Part shown: positions 60,873 to 64,000 of the stretch, one piece after another
Layout: every line of letters starts with the position of its first letter
Position numbering within the stretch: position 1 is the first letter of the stretch
From: Streptomyces sp. M92
GTDB taxonomy: Bacteria; Actinomycetota; Actinomycetes; Streptomycetales; Streptomycetaceae
Assembly (NCBI RefSeq): GCF_028473745.1
Contig: NZ_CP101137.1
Coordinates: 5,022,001-5,086,000 of the forward strand
Length of the DNA: 64,000 bases
Reading direction: 5' to 3'
Notes under the pieces: generated by a model
Seen by the model: only the letters and a program-made list of their open reading frames with translations
Database searches by the model: none
Told to the model about the DNA's origin: nothing
Translations under genes and position numbers: made by a program

Positions 60873-61845
60873 TGTCCGGGCCGCCCGCGTCCACCGGCTC
60901 CCCGGAAGCGGGGCGGGCCAGCCACTCGGCGATGGTGCGGGCGATCGGCTGACCCGTGTCCACCTCGACGAAGCCGAACTGCCCCGACTGGTTGCACTCC
61001 AGGAACCACCAGGTGCCGTCGCCGTCCTCGGCGAAGTCGAAGGCACCGTAGGCGAGGCGCGCCGCGCGGAGATAGGCGCGGACGGCCTCGGCGACGAGCG
61101 GCGGCACCTCGACGGGCCGCCACGGCTCGGGGGACGCCGTGAAGCGGACGTCGACGACCTCGGCGGGGTCCGGGCACGCCAGGGCCGCCTTCCGCGCGGC
61201 CAGCAGCTCCTCGCCGACGGCGGTGAGCCGGATGTCGGCGCGCTTGGCGACCCGGCGTTGCAGCAGCGTCGGGCCGTGGGCGACTGCGGAGAAGTCGGCC
61301 TCGGGCGGAACCCGACTGGTCGGCACCGCCAGGGGCGGATCCTGCGGGTGTGCGCCCGAGACGGGCTTGACCACCAGGTCCGGATAGCGCTCGGCGAACT
61401 CGCGCGCGGCGCGCGGAAACGTCGTGATCAGGGTCGCCGGCACCGGCAGCCCGCACCGCTGGGCCAGGCGCAGCTGCCAGGGCTTGTGCCGGGCCCGGTG
61501 CGCGGCGTCCGGATCGTTCATCCAGCGCGCCCCGCAGTCGCGGAGCATGCCGTACAGCGCCTGCCCGGACTCCTCGGTCAGCCACGCGGAGGGCTCGGCG
61601 GCCCGCGCGGCCGCACCGCCCGGCCTGCGCACCCAGACGGACCGCAGCCCGCCGATGCTCACCAGTCGGCCCCCCGAGGACAGATGGCCCCGGAAGGAGC
61701 CGTGCACGAACTCGCCGGAGAGAGCGACGGAACCGGTGAGATCGGCGGGGTCCAGGCGGACCACCGGTACTCCCGACGCGTTCAGGTGGACGACCACCAT
61801 GTCCGCGGTGACGTCCTCGTCACAGGTCAGGATCAGAACGGTCAT
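60856..61845 (-). CDS. tgmB: ATP-grasp graspetide-forming ligase (TgmB/MvdD-like)
   Basis: 329 residues. An N-terminal MvdD-like preATP-grasp region (VLILTCDEDVTADMVVVHLN, GGLRSVWVRRPG) precedes the ATP-grasp core: PDLVVKPVSGAHP with the ATP-binding Lys, PTLLQRRVAKRADIRLTAVG, and the metal site ending WWFLECNQSGQFGFVE (Glu and Asn ligands). This architecture matches peptide ligases that join Asp/Glu side chains to Ser/Thr/Lys in a precursor. The precursor gene lies 16 bases upstream. No O-methyltransferase (TgmC) gene is adjacent, unlike many related loci. Confidence 0.92.
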   Translation of the reverse strand: MTVLILTCDEDVTADMVVVHLNASGVPVVRLDPADLTGSVALSGEFVHGSFRGHLSSGGRLVSIGGLRSVWVRRPGGAAARAAEPSAWLTEESGQALYGMLRDCGARWMNDPDAAHRARHKPWQLRLAQRCGLPVPATLITTFPRAAREFAERYPDLVVKPVSGAHPQDPPLAVPTSRVPPEADFSAVAHGPTLLQRRVAKRADIRLTAVGEELLAARKAALACPDPAEVVDVRFTASPEPWRPVEVPPLVAEAVRAYLRAARLAYGAFDFAEDGDGTWWFLECNQSGQFGFVEVDTGQPIARTIAEWLARPASGEPVDAGGPDTAAVG

Positions 61846-61861
61846 GTGCGACGGCCCGTGT

Positions 61862-62053
61862 TCAGTCGTCGAAGTGAGTCTTCGACCCCGCGGTGGAGGT
61901 CGTGGTCCCGAGCTCTCTCAGCAGCGCGTGGTCACCTGCGGCCACCCGCCCGTCCAGGAGCACGTTCAACTGCAGCCCGGAGTCGTAGACGTAGGGAGTT
62001 GTCGCTTCCAACTCCACTGCGGGCCGTGCGTAGTTGAGCGCGAACGGTTGCAT
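61862..62053 (-). CDS. tgmA: Graspetide (omega-ester/amide peptide) precursor
   Basis: 63 residues from ATG 62053 (AGGGAGAG upstream). The leader opens with QPFALNYARPAVE, close to the PF-x-RYARP motif of actinobacterial ATP-grasp-modified precursors. The C-terminal core, TTTSTAGSKTHFDD (50-63), supplies Thr/Ser/Lys nucleophiles and two terminal Asp acceptors, as expected for ester or amide cross-links. The ligase gene follows directly. No transporter or protease lies next to it in the window. The final macrocycle cannot be read from sequence. Confidence 0.9.
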   Translation of the reverse strand: MQPFALNYARPAVELEATTPYVYDSGLQLNVLLDGRVAAGDHALLRELGTTTSTAGSKTHFDD

Positions 62054-62172
62054 CGTCTCTCCCTAGTCGGTGCTGCGCCGATCAGACGACGGCCCGGTCA
62101 CGGCGTCGCCTGGTCCGCCGACTTCCTTCGGCTTCCAGAGACTTATACGAATCGAACGGGTGATTGGTTTCC

Positions 62173-62496
62173 TTACGCAGCGTAGTCATTGGGCGGACCG
62201 GCGTCCCGCCGCCGGTCCTCGGCGCCCCGCCGGCCGCCGAGAGGGCCGCGCGCGGAGCGCAGCGCGAGGAGCAGCACGCCCACGTCGTCCAGGTAGACCG
62301 GGTCCGGCAGGAGGTCCGCCGGCAGCACCAGGTAGAGGACGGCGCCCCAGAAGACCCACCGCGGACCGGTGGGCAGCCCCGCCCGTTCCAGATCCCGCCG
62401 GGTGCGGACCAGCCGCACCAGCACGGCCACCGCCGTCGCGAGGACCGCCACCGCGAGCGTCACCGCCGCGATGATCACCACTGTGGTCGTGTCCAC
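62173..62496 (-). CDS. DUF1232/YkvA-like small membrane protein
   Basis: 107 residues from ATG 62496. One N-terminal membrane helix (VVIIAAVTLAVAVLATAVAV), a basic loop, then the YkvA-type motif WVFWGAVLYLVLPADLLPDP followed by VYLDDVGVLLLALRSARG. YkvA-like proteins (DUF1232) share the PADLLPD core. Function unknown. The C-terminal ~20 residues are Arg/Asp-rich. Confidence 0.82.
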   Translation of the reverse strand: MDTTTVVIIAAVTLAVAVLATAVAVLVRLVRTRRDLERAGLPTGPRWVFWGAVLYLVLPADLLPDPVYLDDVGVLLLALRSARGPLGGRRGAEDRRRDAGPPNDYAA

Positions 62497-62710
62497 CCCG
62501 CCCCCTCCTCATGGTGTGCGGCAGACGCCCTGCCTTGCGGATGCCCGTTCGCAAGGCAGGCAAGTCCCCGGCGGCCGGTCTCTCATCCCTGTGGCCCACT
62601 CCGGTGGCACGCCGGGGCGGACGTGCTTAGTAATGGTCAGCAGTCAGCACACAGCGCGTGTCGCATGTCGGGGACGCAGGGCGGCCGCACCCCCACCACA
62701 CGGAGAGATC

Positions 62711-64000
62711 ATGACCACCGGATCTTCCTCACCCCGTTCGCCCGAATACGCCATATCCGCCGTGGACCTGCCCACGGGGGAGACGACCACGGCCACCGGC
62801 ACGTACCCGGTGCGTGCGCCGGGCGCGCGACCCGGCTCCGGGACGCCGGCCGGCCGCACCTCGGCCGCGCGCTCGCCCGCCCCCGGGGAACCGGCCCACC
62901 GGGAGCCCGACTCCGCCCCGCAGGAGCCCGTCCCGCAGCCCGCTCCCCGAGGCCCCGCGCGCGAGGAGGCCGCCGCGCCCGCCGGGAGGAGCTTTGCCGA
63001 GGAGCCGGCCGCCGACCGGCCCTCCCCGCAGGCCCACTCCCCGCAGGCCCCCTTCGATCAGGACGCCTTCGACCCCGACGTACTCGACCGGGAAGTGTTC
63101 GACCAGGACGCCGCCCAGGACGACGGCATGCGCGACGACGGCATGCGCGACGACGTCATGCCCGACGAGCCGGTACGCGAGTACGGCGACCCCGTCGGCG
63201 ACCTGGTGCGCGCCGCCGTGGCCGACCGGCCGCTGGAGGAGGTCGTCGACCTCATCACGATGCTGGAGGGGTCCGCCCAGTACGCGCAGGCCACGATCGA
63301 CGCGCTCCGCGCGGTCGGCGTGAACCGCTCGGTGGAGGACGTCACCCGGCTGGTCGGCCTGCTGACGCGGCCCCCGCGCAACCCGGACAGCGCGGACGAG
63401 GCGATCCGGGCCGCGGCGGAGTGCCGCTCCGTGGAGGACGTCACCCGGCTGATGGAACTGCTCCACCGCACGCCCCTGGAACCGCACTGCGGCCAGGAGG
63501 CCGTACGGGCCGCCGCCACCGGCCGCCCCGTCGAGGAACTGGTGCAGCTCATCGGCCGCCTGGCCGAGGACGGACGGGTACGCCCGGACCGGCCCGACGC
63601 CCGGCACCTGCGGGCGGCCCTGGACGGCGACGGCGACGGCCACCGCGAGGACGAGGAGCCGCCCGCCCGGCCGGCCGGACTGGCCGGTGTGTTCGCGGCG
63701 GGGGACCGCCGGGGCCGCGAACGCCGCCGGACCGCCCGCCCGGCCCGCCGGGGACGCGACCACGACGAGGCACGCGCCACCCGCGACCGCGGCCGGGACC
63801 GCGACCCCGGCGCGGAACCCGCGCGGCGCGACCGTGCCGCCCGCCGGGCCGACCGGGGCCCCGCCTGGCCCGTGTGGCTCACCGTAGCCGTCCTCGCCGG
63901 GTGCGGCGTCGCCTACTTCCCGCTCCACCAGAACGACGCCTCGGCCCGCGCCTACGGAGTCGCCCTCGGCCTGTCCGCGCTCTGCCTGCTGCTGGCGCTG
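62711..64000 (+). CDS. Repeat-containing membrane protein, N-terminal part (runs off right edge)
   Basis: At least 430 codons from ATG 62711 to the last base, without a stop. The first ~150 residues are Pro/Ala/Asp-rich and disordered, with a run of short repeats (DDGMRDDGMRDD). Residues ~158-300 hold about four related ~40-residue units: PLEEVVDLITMLEG, SVEDVTRLVGLLTRPP, SVEDVTRLMELLHRTP and PVEELVQLIGRLAED, each followed by a helix of the type AIRAAAECR. Then comes an Arg-rich linker and two membrane helices (PAWPVWLTVAVLAGCGVAYF, then YGVALGLSALCLLLAL) at the edge. No family name comes to mind. Confidence 0.8.
   Translation, partial: MTTGSSSPRSPEYAISAVDLPTGETTTATGTYPVRAPGARPGSGTPAGRTSAARSPAPGEPAHREPDSAPQEPVPQPAPRGPAREEAAAPAGRSFAEEPAADRPSPQAHSPQAPFDQDAFDPDVLDREVFDQDAAQDDGMRDDGMRDDVMPDEPVREYGDPVGDLVRAAVADRPLEEVVDLITMLEGSAQYAQATIDALRAVGVNRSVEDVTRLVGLLTRPPRNPDSADEAIRAAAECRSVEDVTRLMELLHRTPLEPHCGQEAVRAAATGRPVEELVQLIGRLAEDGRVRPDRPDARHLRAALDGDGDGHREDEEPPARPAGLAGVFAAGDRRGRERRRTARPARRGRDHDEARATRDRGRDRDPGAEPARRDRAARRADRGPAWPVWLTVAVLAGCGVAYFPLHQNDASARAYGVALGLSALCLLLAL

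Noticed and set aside
1..64000. tRNA, rRNA, insertion sequences, integrases, attachment sites or phage genes
   Set aside because: I looked for T-loop motifs, transposase-like proteins and terminal repeats and saw none I could support.

Overview
The window reads as a stretch of Streptomyces chromosome, or of a very close relative. GC content is very high throughout, with strong third-position GC bias in the genes. GTG and TTG starts are common. Typical actinomycete families are present: an S-(hydroxymethyl)mycothiol dehydrogenase, streptogrisin-type proteases, a WhiJ/AbaA-type XRE + DUF397 + ATPase locus, DUF5133, DUF5709, DUF5753 and a LAL-type LuxR regulator. I saw one in-frame TTA codon. 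I found no rRNA, tRNA, CRISPR array, transposase or integrase.

Layout. 1-3.8 kb (minus): a peptide-export locus cut by the left edge, made of a double-glycine precursor without cysteine, an HlyD-type adaptor, a C39-peptidase ABC exporter and the start of a second ABC subunit. 4.4-10.8 kb (plus): a secreted streptogrisin-like protease, a GAF/PAS/PP2C/ATPase signalling protein, a CBS-pair protein, a dTDP-glucose 4,6-dehydratase and a phosphoesterase. 10.8-20.2 kb: a secreted beta-propeller divergent from a TetR regulator, a SnoaL-like protein, a small secreted protein, an ABC exporter, a mycothiol dehydrogenase/metallo-hydrolase pair, and two short-chain dehydrogenases, one with a long inverted repeat over its start. 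20.2-28 kb: a membrane-tethered protease, a C-S lyase-like aminotransferase, an F420/FMN-type enzyme, a DUF35 protein and TetR regulator that appear to share operators, an ATP-grasp protein, a flavin reductase-like protein and an RpiR regulator. 28-38.7 kb: an orphan FhaA N-terminal domain, a P-loop kinase, a beta-phosphoglucomutase plus GH65 phosphorylase pair, a GT-C-like membrane protein, a membrane PP2C phosphatase, a Gfo/Idh/MocA oxidoreductase and a polyester hydrolase of the cutinase/PETase family.

38.9-49.8 kb: a large LuxR (LAL) regulator, a PucR-type regulator, about 1.1 kb of non-coding repeats, and a branched-chain amino acid/urea-type ABC operon in which the second ATPase and first permease are fused. 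49.9-55.4 kb: a DUF574 methyltransferase, the XRE/DUF397/ATPase set, a HEAT-like protein and an ABC exporter. 55.5-58.3 kb: an SDR-MFS pair and its TetR regulator, with matching operators before the MFS and TetR genes. 58.5-64 kb: DUF5133, a GlxA/AraC regulator, a DUF2269 protein, a minimal graspetide locus (precursor plus ATP-grasp ligase), a DUF1232-like protein, and a repeat-containing membrane protein that runs off the right edge.

The most noteworthy elements are the cysteine-free duplicated peptide with its own exporter, the two-gene graspetide locus, the 14-bp inverted repeat that could sequester a start site at 17.5 kb, the palindromes tightly placed at regulator promoters (38.9 and 52.2 kb), the shared TetR/DUF35 operators near 24 kb, and the repeat-built protein at the right edge. 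All functions are inferred from sequence features alone. Positions of short DNA sites may be off by a base.
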